Positions 16,368-23,739 of a stretch of 27,837 bases of DNA are shown in pieces. The notes below the pieces were generated by a model. That model was not told the origin of the DNA. It saw only the letters and a program-made list of their open reading frames with translations, and made no database searches. Made by a program: the position numbers and the translations under genes. Source of the stretch: a virus; the IMG/VR virus record IMGVR_UViG_3300028571_001709, positions 1 through 27,837 of that record; one strand, given 5' to 3'. Numbering within the stretch: position 1 is the stretch's first letter; each line of letters begins with the position of its first letter.

Positions 16368-17882
16368 ATGTCAATCTTAAGGTCATATTTTGTTAGAAAC
16401 AATACGTTAATTTCCAATCTGTATACAAATACAGCACGAAACCCTGTAATTGAACTTAATTTTGGTGCATCAGATTTGATTGTCCCAAATTATGGTTTCA
16501 CTCGTTTTATTTTTGATTTAGATTTAGATTACCTGCAAGAACAAATTGCATCGGGGGTAATATCAACAGGTTGTACTTCAGCTATGACCCACACACTTAC
16601 GATGACAAATACGTCATCTTTTGAAGCCGACCTAATCAACACTAACATGTCAAACGGACGAAAAAGAGCCGCGTCGTTTGATTTAATTTTATTCAGAATA
16701 CCAAAATATTCAGGAACAACAGGCTCACCTCAATTATGGGACGAAGGAGTTGGGTATGATTATAATATGTTTGGGACAACAAGTAACGGGGTTTCAGGTT
16801 CAATGACATCAATTGAACAATTCAATGATTCTATGTTCTCAACAAGACCATCCAACTGGTACCAAACAACAACAGTTACCAATTGGTCACAACCAGGTAT
16901 CTACAACAACGCAAATTCATTAACAGGTTTAACAGGATTAAATTACTCGGCAATTACAATCGTTGACACACAACATTTTGAATTGGGTAACGAGGATATT
17001 GATTTTGATATGACCAATGAAATTAACGCAATACTTGATGGTTCACTAACAGGTGTAACAGGATGGGGTATCGCATACAAACCCGACATTGAAAGAATTA
17101 CAGGTTTGACAGAATCATACTCTGTTGGATTCTTTGGGAAATATACTCAAACATTCTATCAACCATTCCTACAAACCACATACGATGATTTGATTAAGGA
17201 CAATAGAAATATGTTCCTTAAAAACCAAGTAAACAAATTATACCTTTATGTTTATCAAAATGGTGACTTTGTTAATTTGGACAATCTACCAGTGGTTAAT
17301 GTTGAAGATTCTGCAGGAACCTTAATATCTGGTGCAACAGGACTAACAACTTGTTTGGTTACCAAAGGTGTATATGAAGTTACCATACCAAACGCGTTTA
17401 CCACACAACCCACACCATGTGTTTTTTATGACGTATGGAGTGATTTGTCAATAAATGGACAGTCTATACCAAACATAACAAATCAGTTCGTCCTGCAACC
17501 CTATAGTAACGGAATCAACATAGGCACACAATCAAGAGAACCCGAGAAATTCGGTTATGACTTTTACGGTATCCTACAGAATGAAAAAATCCTTAACACA
17601 GAAATCCGTAAAGTGGGTGTTGTGGTTAAAAAACAATGGAGCTCCAACCAACAAATACCAAACATTGACATATACTACAGAATATATGTTAGAGAAGGTA
17701 CCACAGAAGTACAAGTACAAGATTGGACACCTGTAAACAGAACGCCAAACGAATATTATTTCATATTTGATATGAGAGATAAAATTCCAAATGAATATTT
17801 TGTAGATATTAAAGTGAACACTTCAGGTGAAACAGATATTTATAAAGACACATTACAATTCCAAATAGTTAACAAAAAATGA
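16368..17882 (+). CDS. beta-rich virion structural protein (tail or fibre type)
   Basis: A 504-aa protein, rich in Thr, Asn, Gly and aromatic residues and poor in Lys, which is typical of virion surface proteins. The N-terminus (ILRSYFVRNNTLISNLYTNTARNP) followed by FDLDLDYL and later LILFRIPKYSGTTG resembles the 'disaggregatase/DNRLRE-type' beta domains of appendage proteins. The C-terminal half has Ig-like strands (KLYLYVYQNGDFVNLDNLPV, PNIDIYYRIYVREGTTEVQV). It could be a fibre, neck or adhesin protein. No specific T4 counterpart is recognised. Its end overlaps the next gene (ATGA). Confidence 0.6.
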   Translation: MSILRSYFVRNNTLISNLYTNTARNPVIELNFGASDLIVPNYGFTRFIFDLDLDYLQEQIASGVISTGCTSAMTHTLTMTNTSSFEADLINTNMSNGRKRAASFDLILFRIPKYSGTTGSPQLWDEGVGYDYNMFGTTSNGVSGSMTSIEQFNDSMFSTRPSNWYQTTTVTNWSQPGIYNNANSLTGLTGLNYSAITIVDTQHFELGNEDIDFDMTNEINAILDGSLTGVTGWGIAYKPDIERITGLTESYSVGFFGKYTQTFYQPFLQTTYDDLIKDNRNMFLKNQVNKLYLYVYQNGDFVNLDNLPVVNVEDSAGTLISGATGLTTCLVTKGVYEVTIPNAFTTQPTPCVFYDVWSDLSINGQSIPNITNQFVLQPYSNGINIGTQSREPEKFGYDFYGILQNEKILNTEIRKVGVVVKKQWSSNQQIPNIDIYYRIYVREGTTEVQVQDWTPVNRTPNEYYFIFDMRDKIPNEYFVDIKVNTSGETDIYKDTLQFQIVNKK

Positions 17883-18361
17883 AAAGGGTAATTAAATTAA
17901 AAGAAAGTGATTTAACAGAAATCATTAAAAGAGTTCTCTCTGAAGGGGGGGACATGGAAACTAATAGATATATGTTCTTTTCAAATTTAGAACAAATGAA
18001 AAGACAATGTGAATTACTCCTTGACTTAGATGTTGATATGGTATCACAAATTCTTGACGATGGTCATGATTGGGCTGATGACCACATCACCGAAGCTAAA
18101 AATAACTTAGACCAAGTTTTTGATTTCTTAATGAATGAGACAAATGAGGAAGGTTATGAAGAAACCGATGTTGAGATGGATGTAATGATGGAAGGTCGTA
18201 AAAAAACCGGTACAAAACTATGTGCCAGAGGTAAAGCCGCGGCTAAGTCAAAGTTCAAAGTTTACCCCTCAGCTTATGGAAATGGGTTCGCCGTACAAGT
18301 ATGTAAAGGTCGTATGAAAGGGTTGGACGGAAAAAAAAGGTGTTCTCCTCCTTATTGTTAA
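17879..18361 (+). CDS. small protein with possible capsid-targeting leader and Lys/Cys-rich C-terminal domain
   Basis: A 160-aa protein with three parts. Residues 1-22 (KESDLTEIIKRVLSE) form an amphipathic helix ending L-S-E followed by Gly-Gly, which fits the T4 prohead-protease consensus (Leu/Ile-x-Glu before Gly/Ala/Ser). Residues 23-110 are acidic and helical. Residues 112-160 form a Lys/Cys-rich block (TKLCARGKAAAKSKF, then YPSAYGNGFAVQVCKGRMKG, ending CSPPYC) seen in many phage proteins of unknown function. A packaged internal protein that is trimmed and binds DNA is a plausible reading, but inferred. A strong terminator follows. Confidence 0.75.
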   Translation: MKRVIKLKESDLTEIIKRVLSEGGDMETNRYMFFSNLEQMKRQCELLLDLDVDMVSQILDDGHDWADDHITEAKNNLDQVFDFLMNETNEEGYEETDVEMDVMMEGRKKTGTKLCARGKAAAKSKFKVYPSAYGNGFAVQVCKGRMKGLDGKKRCSPPYC

Positions 18362-18367
18362 AATTTT

Positions 18368-18394
18368 AAAAAGGTAAAAATTTTTACCTTTTTT
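18368..18394 (+). terminator. rho-independent terminator after the plus-strand structural block
   Basis: AAAAAGGTAAAAA and its complement TTTTTACCTTTTT form a perfect stem of about 13 pairs, with A-tract and T-tract sides, 6 bases after the stop of the 17879 gene. It closes the virion operon before the accessory cassette. Confidence 0.85.
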
Positions 18395-18417
18395 CTTGTC
18401 TTTTATGTTTAGCCATA

Positions 18418-18429
18418 TATTTATTTATA
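18418..18429 (+). promoter_or_regulatory. overlapping TATTTAT motifs at the HNH gene start
   Basis: TATTTATT (18418-18425) and TATTTATA (18422-18429) overlap, and the last A is the A of the ATG of the HNH gene. If this is a late promoter the mRNA would begin inside the gene, so it may be a chance or derived copy. Confidence 0.3.
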
Positions 18430-18917
18430 TGGATACAAAACTATGTGTTATATGTAACACCGAAAAAAACATAGATGATTTTTATAAATCTCAAAGAGGA
18501 CGAAAATGTATTGACTGTGTTTTGAAAAAAGCTAAAACGTATAAAAAAATAAGAAGGTCAAACCCTGAAGTTAGAAAATTAGAGGGGTTAAAACAGAAAG
18601 AAAGAAGGGTACGACTTTGGCAAAATACTTTAATCCACGACTCCAAACGGAAAGGTGTTGAAAACACATTAAAAGTGGAAGACATTAATGAAATGTATGA
18701 AAATCAAAATGGTCTATGTTTTTGGTTCAAAATACCTCTTATTCCTTCAAACAGTTCAAAACACCCTCAACAACCTTCATTAGATAGATTAGATAGACTA
18801 AAGGGGTATACAAAAGATAATGTAGTATTAACGTGTTACTCGGCAAATATAGGAAGAAATGAAAACGATTTGGAAACTTGGAAAAAATTTTTATCTATCT
18901 TTTTGGAGAATAAATAA
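18429..18917 (+). CDS. HNH endonuclease with N-terminal zinc ribbon (homing-type)
   Basis: A 162-aa protein from ATG 18429; an upstream TTG at 18396 in frame would add residues lying in the terminator/leader and is unlikely. The N-terminus has paired CxxC motifs (CVIC at 6-9, CIDC at about 26-29) around FYKSQRGRK, a zinc ribbon of the type that precedes phage HNH domains. The C-terminal half reads GLCFWFKIPLIP, PSLDRLDRLKGYTKDNV and CYSANIGRNEND, the HNH beta-beta-alpha signature of homing-like nucleases (SLDRID..KGY..GNV). The usual final His is Cys here. It sits alone after a terminator, as free-standing homing genes do. Probably a DNA nickase or nuclease promoting its own inheritance. Confidence 0.75.
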   Translation: MDTKLCVICNTEKNIDDFYKSQRGRKCIDCVLKKAKTYKKIRRSNPEVRKLEGLKQKERRVRLWQNTLIHDSKRKGVENTLKVEDINEMYENQNGLCFWFKIPLIPSNSSKHPQQPSLDRLDRLKGYTKDNVVLTCYSANIGRNENDLETWKKFLSIFLENK

Positions 18918-18933
18918 ATTCGTGGTATATTTG
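18902..18933 (+). promoter_or_regulatory. Bacteroidota vegetative-type promoter
   Basis: TTTG at 18902-18905 and TATATTTG at 18926-18933 are separated by 20 bases, matching the Bacteroidota consensus TTTG (-33) and TAnnTTTG (-7). A start of transcription near 18939 would give a short leader before ATG 18951. The -33 element lies inside the end of the HNH gene. Confidence 0.75.
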
Positions 18934-18950
18934 TAGTGAAATAATACAAC

Positions 18951-19355
18951 ATGAACAAACATTTACACTTTTTACGTAGGTCCATACAAAAGTTTTCGAT
19001 TTACTTATTTAGAATAACACAGGTTCCTGTGAAAAAATCTGAATATGAACGTGATTGCATTCAAATTTGTAAAAAACTAATCAAAAATCAAACAACAGAA
19101 TTATTGTTAACACCTATTAGTGGTAAAAGGTATATTAATAATGAAGAATTACAAATTTCAGTAATTTTAAATTCACACAATGTTCAAATCATTAACCACA
19201 TTTACTCATACACAATTTTTATTGAAGGTAAAGAATGGGAAAGATTAATTGATTTTTTCAATCAAGAAGTTGAATCTCGTAGAGAAGTGTTAGAACAACA
19301 TATTACTTCTAATATCAAACACTCACTACAAAACATTTTGGTCAACATCAAATGA
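18951..19355 (+). CDS. hypothetical protein, possible host-derived moron gene
   Basis: A 134-aa protein with a basic, aromatic N-terminus (HLHFLRRSIQKFSIYLFR) and the segment TTELLLTPISGKRYINNEELQISVIL, which I recall from conserved unknown proteins of Flavobacteriia; the end reads REVLEQHITSNIKHSLQNIL. Function is unknown. It is preceded by a good host-type promoter rather than the TATTTAT motif, and overlaps the next gene by 4 bases (ATGA). This suggests expression independent of the late programme, for example early or in a carrier state. The resemblance is from memory and should be treated as weak. Confidence 0.7.
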   Translation: MNKHLHFLRRSIQKFSIYLFRITQVPVKKSEYERDCIQICKKLIKNQTTELLLTPISGKRYINNEELQISVILNSHNVQIINHIYSYTIFIEGKEWERLIDFFNQEVESRREVLEQHITSNIKHSLQNILVNIK

Positions 19356-19669
19356 AAAACAATTACTTTAAAATAACATTTTGGTTTGGTATTATATCTA
19401 TAATACTTGTAACATCAATTGTATCTCTTATTTGGATAAATCTATATCCATTTGTTATGGATAGACTACCAAATAAACATATTGGTAAAGATAACAATAT
19501 GAGTATTCCGATAGATACAATGGTTTATGTTGATACTGTAAGGTTTATTGTACCTATAGAAAAAAAACAAGAAGTAATACATCCAAAAACTTTAATACAA
19601 GAAAATAAGACTAAAGATACTTCAATTAATCAGGATACCACAAAAAGTAATCCTAAAGATACTATTTAG
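19352..19669 (+). CDS. small membrane protein with one transmembrane segment
   Basis: A 105-aa protein with a hydrophobic helix at residues 8-34 (ITFWFGIISIILVTSIVSLI) after a short basic start, then a Lys/Thr/Asp-rich tail (KTKDTSINQDTTKSNPKDTI) that is probably disordered. It should be anchored in the inner membrane with the tail outside or in the periplasm, though orientation is uncertain. It forms a two-gene unit with the preceding gene. A role in superinfection exclusion or envelope modification would suit the context, but nothing in the sequence proves it. Its 3' end overlaps the opposite-strand gene by 8 bases. Confidence 0.65.
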   Translation: MKNNYFKITFWFGIISIILVTSIVSLIWINLYPFVMDRLPNKHIGKDNNMSIPIDTMVYVDTVRFIVPIEKKQEVIHPKTLIQENKTKDTSINQDTTKSNPKDTI

Positions 19670-20066
19670 ACAAATGTTCCTTAAGAACATCTTTAATCAA
19701 TTCTCTTAGACTTTCGTTTTTTCTTGGTTTGTAAGATACCATAGTTGGTTTATTACCTTTACCAATTTTTGGGTCTTTCTTTTCCTCTCTTCTTTTCTGA
19801 GCACATGCTGCTTTCTTTTGAGCGTCAGTCATTTTAGATGCAACACCCGCAGCTCTACATTTTGGATAACTTTTTGAATCCGCATCAGGTCTACCACATG
19901 GAGGATGACCACCACCCTCTTTTTTTCTACATATATTAACCCAAGGACCCGAGGGTTGTTTAGACCCTTTTGGTTTTTTTTTGGTACCAAACCAAACTGC
20001 CAAATCCTCTTTTAATAAATTATTTAAGATTTCTTCTTGATTCTGATTATTCATAGATAAAGACAT
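19662..20066 (-). CDS. basic Cys-containing phage protein (WFGTKKKPKG family)
   Basis: A 134-aa Lys/Arg/Cys/Gly-rich protein. The core WFGTKKKPKGSKQPSGPWVN, CRKKEGGGHPPCGRPDADS, YPKCRAAGVASKMTDAQKKAAC is a recognisable phage protein pattern without an assigned function. Four Cys residues plus a His suggest metal binding. The C-terminus ends in ESLRELIKDVLKEHLSK, the VLKE helix shared with other proteins here. It may be a packaged or DNA-associated virion component. Start ATG 20066 is favoured; an internal ATG 12 bases on would also serve. A TATTTATA motif lies 9 bases upstream of the ATG. Confidence 0.75.
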   Translation of the reverse strand: MSLSMNNQNQEEILNNLLKEDLAVWFGTKKKPKGSKQPSGPWVNICRKKEGGGHPPCGRPDADSKSYPKCRAAGVASKMTDAQKKAACAQKRREEKKDPKIGKGNKPTMVSYKPRKNESLRELIKDVLKEHLSK

Positions 20067-20075
20067 TAGTTACTT

Positions 20076-20083
20076 TATAAATA
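20076..20083 (-). promoter_or_regulatory. candidate late promoter motif TATTTATA (minus strand)
   Basis: Read on the minus strand, TATTTATA lies 9 bases before the start of the 20066 gene. On the plus strand the same bases read TATAAATA, the T4 late consensus, 20 bases before ATG 20104, so the site could serve both divergent genes. Confidence 0.5.
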
Positions 20084-20103
20084 TCTTGGTTTATTTTTAG
20101 TAT

Positions 20104-20307
20104 ATGGAAGATACTTTAAATTCACAAATAATTTTATTTGACACTATCGTCATTAAAAATTCTGAAGACTTTGATAAATTCTTGAATGAAATCACCGATG
20201 AACAAAAAATTTATGTTCTAAAGTTAGGGATTCAAAAAGCTTTTGAATCGGGAGTATTTTCACTACAAGAATCCGAAATATTATCTAAATCTGTAAGAAC
20301 TATCTAA
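20104..20307 (+). CDS. hypothetical protein (67 aa)
   Basis: A small acidic, helical protein with ILFDTIVIKNSEDFDKFLNE, DEQKIYVLKLGIQKAFESGV and FSLQESEILSKSVRTI. The pattern looks like a conserved tiny phage protein, but the function is not known to me. It is divergent from the 20066 gene and convergent with the capsid gene, and the strong hairpin at 20315-20338 ends it. Confidence 0.65.
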   Translation: MEDTLNSQIILFDTIVIKNSEDFDKFLNEITDEQKIYVLKLGIQKAFESGVFSLQESEILSKSVRTI

Positions 20308-20310
20308 AAT

Positions 20311-20340
20311 AAAAAAAGGGGACCATTTGGTCCCCTTTCT
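20311..20340. terminator. bidirectional terminator between the 67-aa gene and the capsid gene
   Basis: GGGGACC and GGTCCCC flank an ATTT loop; with flanking A/T pairs the stem is about 10 bp, with A-tract on one side and T-tract on the other. It can end transcription from both directions between convergent genes. Confidence 0.92.
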
Positions 20341-20357
20341 TATTATCATCAAATTGA

Positions 20358-22154
20358 TTATCTCAATTCTCTCAAGTCGAATGTTCTAACACCATCAACT
20401 GTAACTCTACCATAAAAACGGTTGTTAACCATTTTCTTAGCGTATCTTGTCATGATACCCTTGATAGGTGTGAAGTTGAATGGGTTATACATTGTTGGAG
20501 TTAATTGTAGAGGTACATACGGTGCGTAGATGTAACCTGTGTCTAACAATGATGTTCCTTTGTGTCCCAATAACACTTGGTTAGCTGGGAAGTAAGGGTC
20601 ACGGTAAACTTGGTATCTACCTGCCAATGTTCCAACTCTTTCAATACCCATGTTGTATTGGTCTTGCTCAGGAGCTGCGTTTGATACGTGGAAGTACTCC
20701 AAGTCATCAAAGATTGCAGATACCTCAGAAGATACAACAATCCAGTTAGCTCCACCTCTTAAGGTAGATTTGTGGATTTGAGCTGAGATTTGGTTGATTG
20801 CAGTGATAAGAGTTTGGTTCCAATCCTTTTGAGTGTAAGGAACTGCGTTTCCGCCTAATCTCTTCCATCCGTTGTAATCCCAACGTAAGTTCCAAGCCGC
20901 GCCTTTTCTAAGGTCTCTTAAGATTTCACGGTCGATTTCAGCCGCAACTTGTTCAGACAATAAAGCTGTCAATTCAGCTTCAGCGTCAATGTTGTGGAAC
21001 GCCGCAACGTCTTGAGCCATTTCAGGTGACCATTGTGCTCTTAACTTTCTTTCAGTCACAGAAACTGTAACAGACTGAAGGTCAAAAGAAACTTCACCAA
21101 TCTTATCTTCAAATTCAAGGTTTTTGTAAACTTTGTAAGTAGTAACAAACGCGTTGCTATCTGCACTTGAAGAAGAGAATGGAGTTCCACAGTAACCATC
21201 AATAGAGTTAGTTGAAACTGTACATGGAGTAGTTAAATCAACTTCCAAGTAAATTCTACCTGTTGCGTCACATACGTCATAGTAAGTACCACCGTCGGTC
21301 TTAGAACTTGGGAACGCTAAGGTTTGGTTTTGACCGTATTGAACAATACCCTTACCGTATCTCTGAGTTACAACTCTGAACAAGTAGTTATTAGCTGTGT
21401 TAGCTGAAGTATAAACGTTTCCTTGAGCACCTCTAATAGTCATACCAGCCAAGAAAGTCTCAGTGTCCATAGGTTGACCATCAGGACCGATAAGTTTACC
21501 CGCTCCGTCTGGTGCGAAACCTGACATAACCAACAATACTTTTGTAGTTGCTGAGTTATAAGCGTAAGCCGCGGGAAGCATAACATCACCAATCCACTTA
21601 ACAGTAGCGTTAGGTGCAGTTATAGCAGTCCACTCACCTCTAGAGTAATCGTAAAGACCTGGTGGGTCAAGAGCTGGTTCGTTACCTTCATAGAACTTGT
21701 CATACAAGTCTTTCTGAGTGTTAGGGTTGTAACCACTGTTTGGTGTTTGACCTGAAGGAGCGTTAGGTGCTCCATAAGGTGCGTAGTGTTGAGCGTTTGT
21801 TGCAGATTCAACTTCGTATTCCTGAATGAAAGGTACGAAGTAGAACAACTTACCGATAGGAAGGTTCATTGCTTGTACAGAAACGATGTCGTTAGCCAAA
21901 AGTTTAGAGAATACTCTTCTTACGATTGGGAAAACTACAGTTTCGAAAGAACCTGAGTCAGCAGTTGTTGATGCTTCATTGATGAGGTGTGACGCTTGGT
22001 TTTCATATAATTGAGCGACGTTCTCTTTTAGGTGACCTTTTAAGCCTTCTAGGAACCCTAATTTGTCCCATTTGTTAATTGTGTCTTCTTTGATAACTTT
22101 CAAGTGCTTAAGACCGATGTTACCTACAAGACCTGATTCTAATAATGCTCCCAT
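20358..22154 (-). CDS. 23: major capsid protein (T4 gp23-like)
   Basis: A 598-aa protein whose N-terminal part matches T4 gp23: a leader of 60 residues, then ASTTADSGSFETVVFPIVRR, FSKLLANDIVSVQAMNLP and LFYFVPF. The C-terminal half has QWSPEMAQDVAAFHNIDAEA, EIDREILRDLRKGAAWN and ANWIVVSSEVSAIFDDL, also typical of the HK97-fold gp23 family. The likely prohead-protease site is Glu60-Ala61 in HLINE/ASTT (Ile-x-Glu before Ala). It is somewhat longer than T4 gp23 (521 aa), with an insertion-like Gly/Asn/Pro-rich stretch around residues 125-170. It is the last gene of the minus-strand head operon; no own promoter motif is seen in the 31-base gap to the scaffold gene. Confidence 0.93.
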   Translation of the reverse strand: MGALLESGLVGNIGLKHLKVIKEDTINKWDKLGFLEGLKGHLKENVAQLYENQASHLINEASTTADSGSFETVVFPIVRRVFSKLLANDIVSVQAMNLPIGKLFYFVPFIQEYEVESATNAQHYAPYGAPNAPSGQTPNSGYNPNTQKDLYDKFYEGNEPALDPPGLYDYSRGEWTAITAPNATVKWIGDVMLPAAYAYNSATTKVLLVMSGFAPDGAGKLIGPDGQPMDTETFLAGMTIRGAQGNVYTSANTANNYLFRVVTQRYGKGIVQYGQNQTLAFPSSKTDGGTYYDVCDATGRIYLEVDLTTPCTVSTNSIDGYCGTPFSSSSADSNAFVTTYKVYKNLEFEDKIGEVSFDLQSVTVSVTERKLRAQWSPEMAQDVAAFHNIDAEAELTALLSEQVAAEIDREILRDLRKGAAWNLRWDYNGWKRLGGNAVPYTQKDWNQTLITAINQISAQIHKSTLRGGANWIVVSSEVSAIFDDLEYFHVSNAAPEQDQYNMGIERVGTLAGRYQVYRDPYFPANQVLLGHKGTSLLDTGYIYAPYVPLQLTPTMYNPFNFTPIKGIMTRYAKKMVNNRFYGRVTVDGVRTFDLRELR

Positions 22155-22185
22155 TTTAGTTTTGGTTTTTTTGTTTTTAGTTTAT

Positions 22186-23625
22186 TTAGATTTTAGACAT
22201 TAAATCTTTAATTCTTAAGAATTGTGGATTTTCGTATGTCTTTGACTCGATTAAGTTTTGTGATGAACCTGAACTCATTGAGTTGTTAACAACTTTGTCA
22301 ACACTCTCATTGATGTTTTTAGTATCAACATGACCTAACTGGTCTTTGATTGTTTTATAGAGTTGTTTTGATTCTTTTAAGGATTCTACAGAATCAAATC
22401 TTCTCAAAATGTTTATTTTTTCTTTTTTGGTAGTAGAATGTTCAGTGAACAATCTAGTTGCGTAAGCCAAGTTTGAATTGAAAACAGCCACTTCGTTGAG
22501 TTTTTCTCTGAATACATTTAATGCTTTTCTATATTCTTCGTTTTTCTCTCTAAGTACTTTTATTTCACTATCAACAGATTCTACTTTAACACCGTTATTA
22601 GTGTAATTGTAATTTCTGTTATTAGTAATACCTTTTCTCAAACCTCTACCTTCTTTAGACCCCATACCATAAGTTCTAGCAGCTTCTTTAGTTTCCTCTT
22701 TTTCGTAATCTTTATAGTGTCCTTTCTTTTCACCAGCTTTCTTTTCAACACCGTCTACATCCTTACGTTTGTATTCATGTTTTTTAGAACCATAGTTTTC
22801 TTCCATTTCACCTTCTTTGAATTCGAATTTAGCTTTACCAGTACCCATAGTTTTTGGACCCTCTTTTTTCTTTTCGTCGAAACCCTTTTTTGGTAATGTT
22901 TTACCGTACTTAAATTTAGGATTTCCCATTCCAACGCCTTTTGGTTTTACAGTCATTTTAGCTTCTTCGAGGTGATAGTCTTCAGAATTCATGTCTTCAT
23001 CATCTTCTTCAATTTCCATGTCTTCTTCAGACATTTCAATTTCGTAAACAACTTCATCATCTTCTTCGTACATTTCACTGTCCATTTCTTCATCAAGTCC
23101 TAAAGCACTTAATACAGCATCTAAATCAGTGTCTTCTTCATCCAACTCTTCGTTGAATTCTATGTCCTCTGACTCGTCAAGTTTTACGATGTACTCAACA
23201 TCTTCATCAGTGTCTTTGATGTGTACGTCTCCACCGTCTTTCTTAACGATGATACCATCTTCTTCACTCATAGATTTGAAAATTTTCAAGATTTGTTCGT
23301 CTGAAGCGTTTGTCAAATCCATAACATCTTCGTCTTCCATGTCAGACATTCCCATGTCATCCATGTCAGACATTCCCATGTCATCCATTCCGATTTCTTC
23401 ATCCTCGTCGTTATCAACTTCGTCGTCCATGTCAACCATGTCCAACTCAGTACCCATTTCAATCTCATCTTCAGTTTCTTGTTCTGAAAGAGATTCTTTT
23501 ACTAACTGACTGATTTCTTCCTTCATAGTAGAAGCAAGTATTCCTTTTGCGTTTTCGGCAATTACTTCTTCAACATTTCTCATTTGAATCAAAGCCTCTT
23601 CAACTAAATTTTTAGTTTCTTGCAT
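22186..23625 (-). CDS. 22: prohead core scaffold protein (T4 gp22-like)
   Basis: A 479-aa protein of strongly biased make-up: an acidic N-terminal half (Asp/Glu/Met-rich runs, including a DMGMSDMD repeat), a Lys/Gly-rich middle (MGNPKFKYGKTLPKKGFDEK), then a helical C-terminal part. The last region (FREKLNEVAVFNSNLAYATR, then LFTEHSTTKKEKINILRRF and ESKQLYKTI) is the gp22-type scaffold signature. It lies between the gp21-like and gp23-like genes, as in T4. It would form the assembly core and be digested by the protease during maturation. Candidate LxE-type sites include VKESLSEQ near residue 48. It has its own upstream TATTTATT motif and double terminator. Confidence 0.88.
   Translation of the reverse strand: MQETKNLVEEALIQMRNVEEVIAENAKGILASTMKEEISQLVKESLSEQETEDEIEMGTELDMVDMDDEVDNDEDEEIGMDDMGMSDMDDMGMSDMEDEDVMDLTNASDEQILKIFKSMSEEDGIIVKKDGGDVHIKDTDEDVEYIVKLDESEDIEFNEELDEEDTDLDAVLSALGLDEEMDSEMYEEDDEVVYEIEMSEEDMEIEEDDEDMNSEDYHLEEAKMTVKPKGVGMGNPKFKYGKTLPKKGFDEKKKEGPKTMGTGKAKFEFKEGEMEENYGSKKHEYKRKDVDGVEKKAGEKKGHYKDYEKEETKEAARTYGMGSKEGRGLRKGITNNRNYNYTNNGVKVESVDSEIKVLREKNEEYRKALNVFREKLNEVAVFNSNLAYATRLFTEHSTTKKEKINILRRFDSVESLKESKQLYKTIKDQLGHVDTKNINESVDKVVNNSMSSGSSQNLIESKTYENPQFLRIKDLMSKI
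23338..23385. repeat. 24-bp tandem direct repeat inside the scaffold gene
   Basis: Two perfect copies of a 24-base unit (23338-23361 and 23362-23385) encode DDMGMSDM twice on the minus strand; a partial third copy follows. It lengthens the acidic tract and is a likely site of copy-number change. Confidence 0.9.
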
Positions 23626-23636
23626 TATTTTTTCTT

Positions 23637-23644
23637 AATAAATA
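23637..23644 (-). promoter_or_regulatory. candidate late promoter motif TATTTATT (minus strand)
   Basis: TATTTATT on the minus strand lies 11 bases before the scaffold-gene ATG and just after two terminators, so the scaffold and capsid genes probably form their own late transcription unit. Confidence 0.6.
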
Positions 23645-23654
23645 TTGCACCAAA

Positions 23655-23706
23655 CAAAAAAATCCATTTTTGAGACCTTCATTAAGAAAAAATCTCAAAA
23701 ATGGAT
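23655..23706 (-). terminator. long-stem terminator (second of a tandem pair)
   Basis: Perfect 14-bp stem between 23662-23675 and 23693-23706 with a 17-base loop; on the minus strand it is followed by a run of Ts, so it can end leftward transcription. Confidence 0.8.
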
Positions 23707-23735
23707 AAAAAAAAAGTGGTCAAATTGACCACTTT
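23707..23735 (-). terminator. rho-independent terminator after the DUF4494-like gene
   Basis: Stem AAAGTGGTCA/TGACCACTTT (23713-23722 with 23726-23735), followed on the minus strand by about nine Ts. It lies 4 bases after the stop of the 23949 gene. Confidence 0.88.
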
Positions 23736-23739
23736 AATA

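Noticed and set aside
18396-18428. A TTG start for the HNH gene, 11 codons upstream
   Set aside because: The added residues fall in the leader region between the terminator and the ATG, and do not fit the zinc-ribbon family start.
23129-23509. A 126-aa Ser/Met-rich open frame opposite the scaffold gene
   Set aside because: It mirrors the acidic Asp/Glu codons of gp22; serine-rich antisense frames are a composition artefact.
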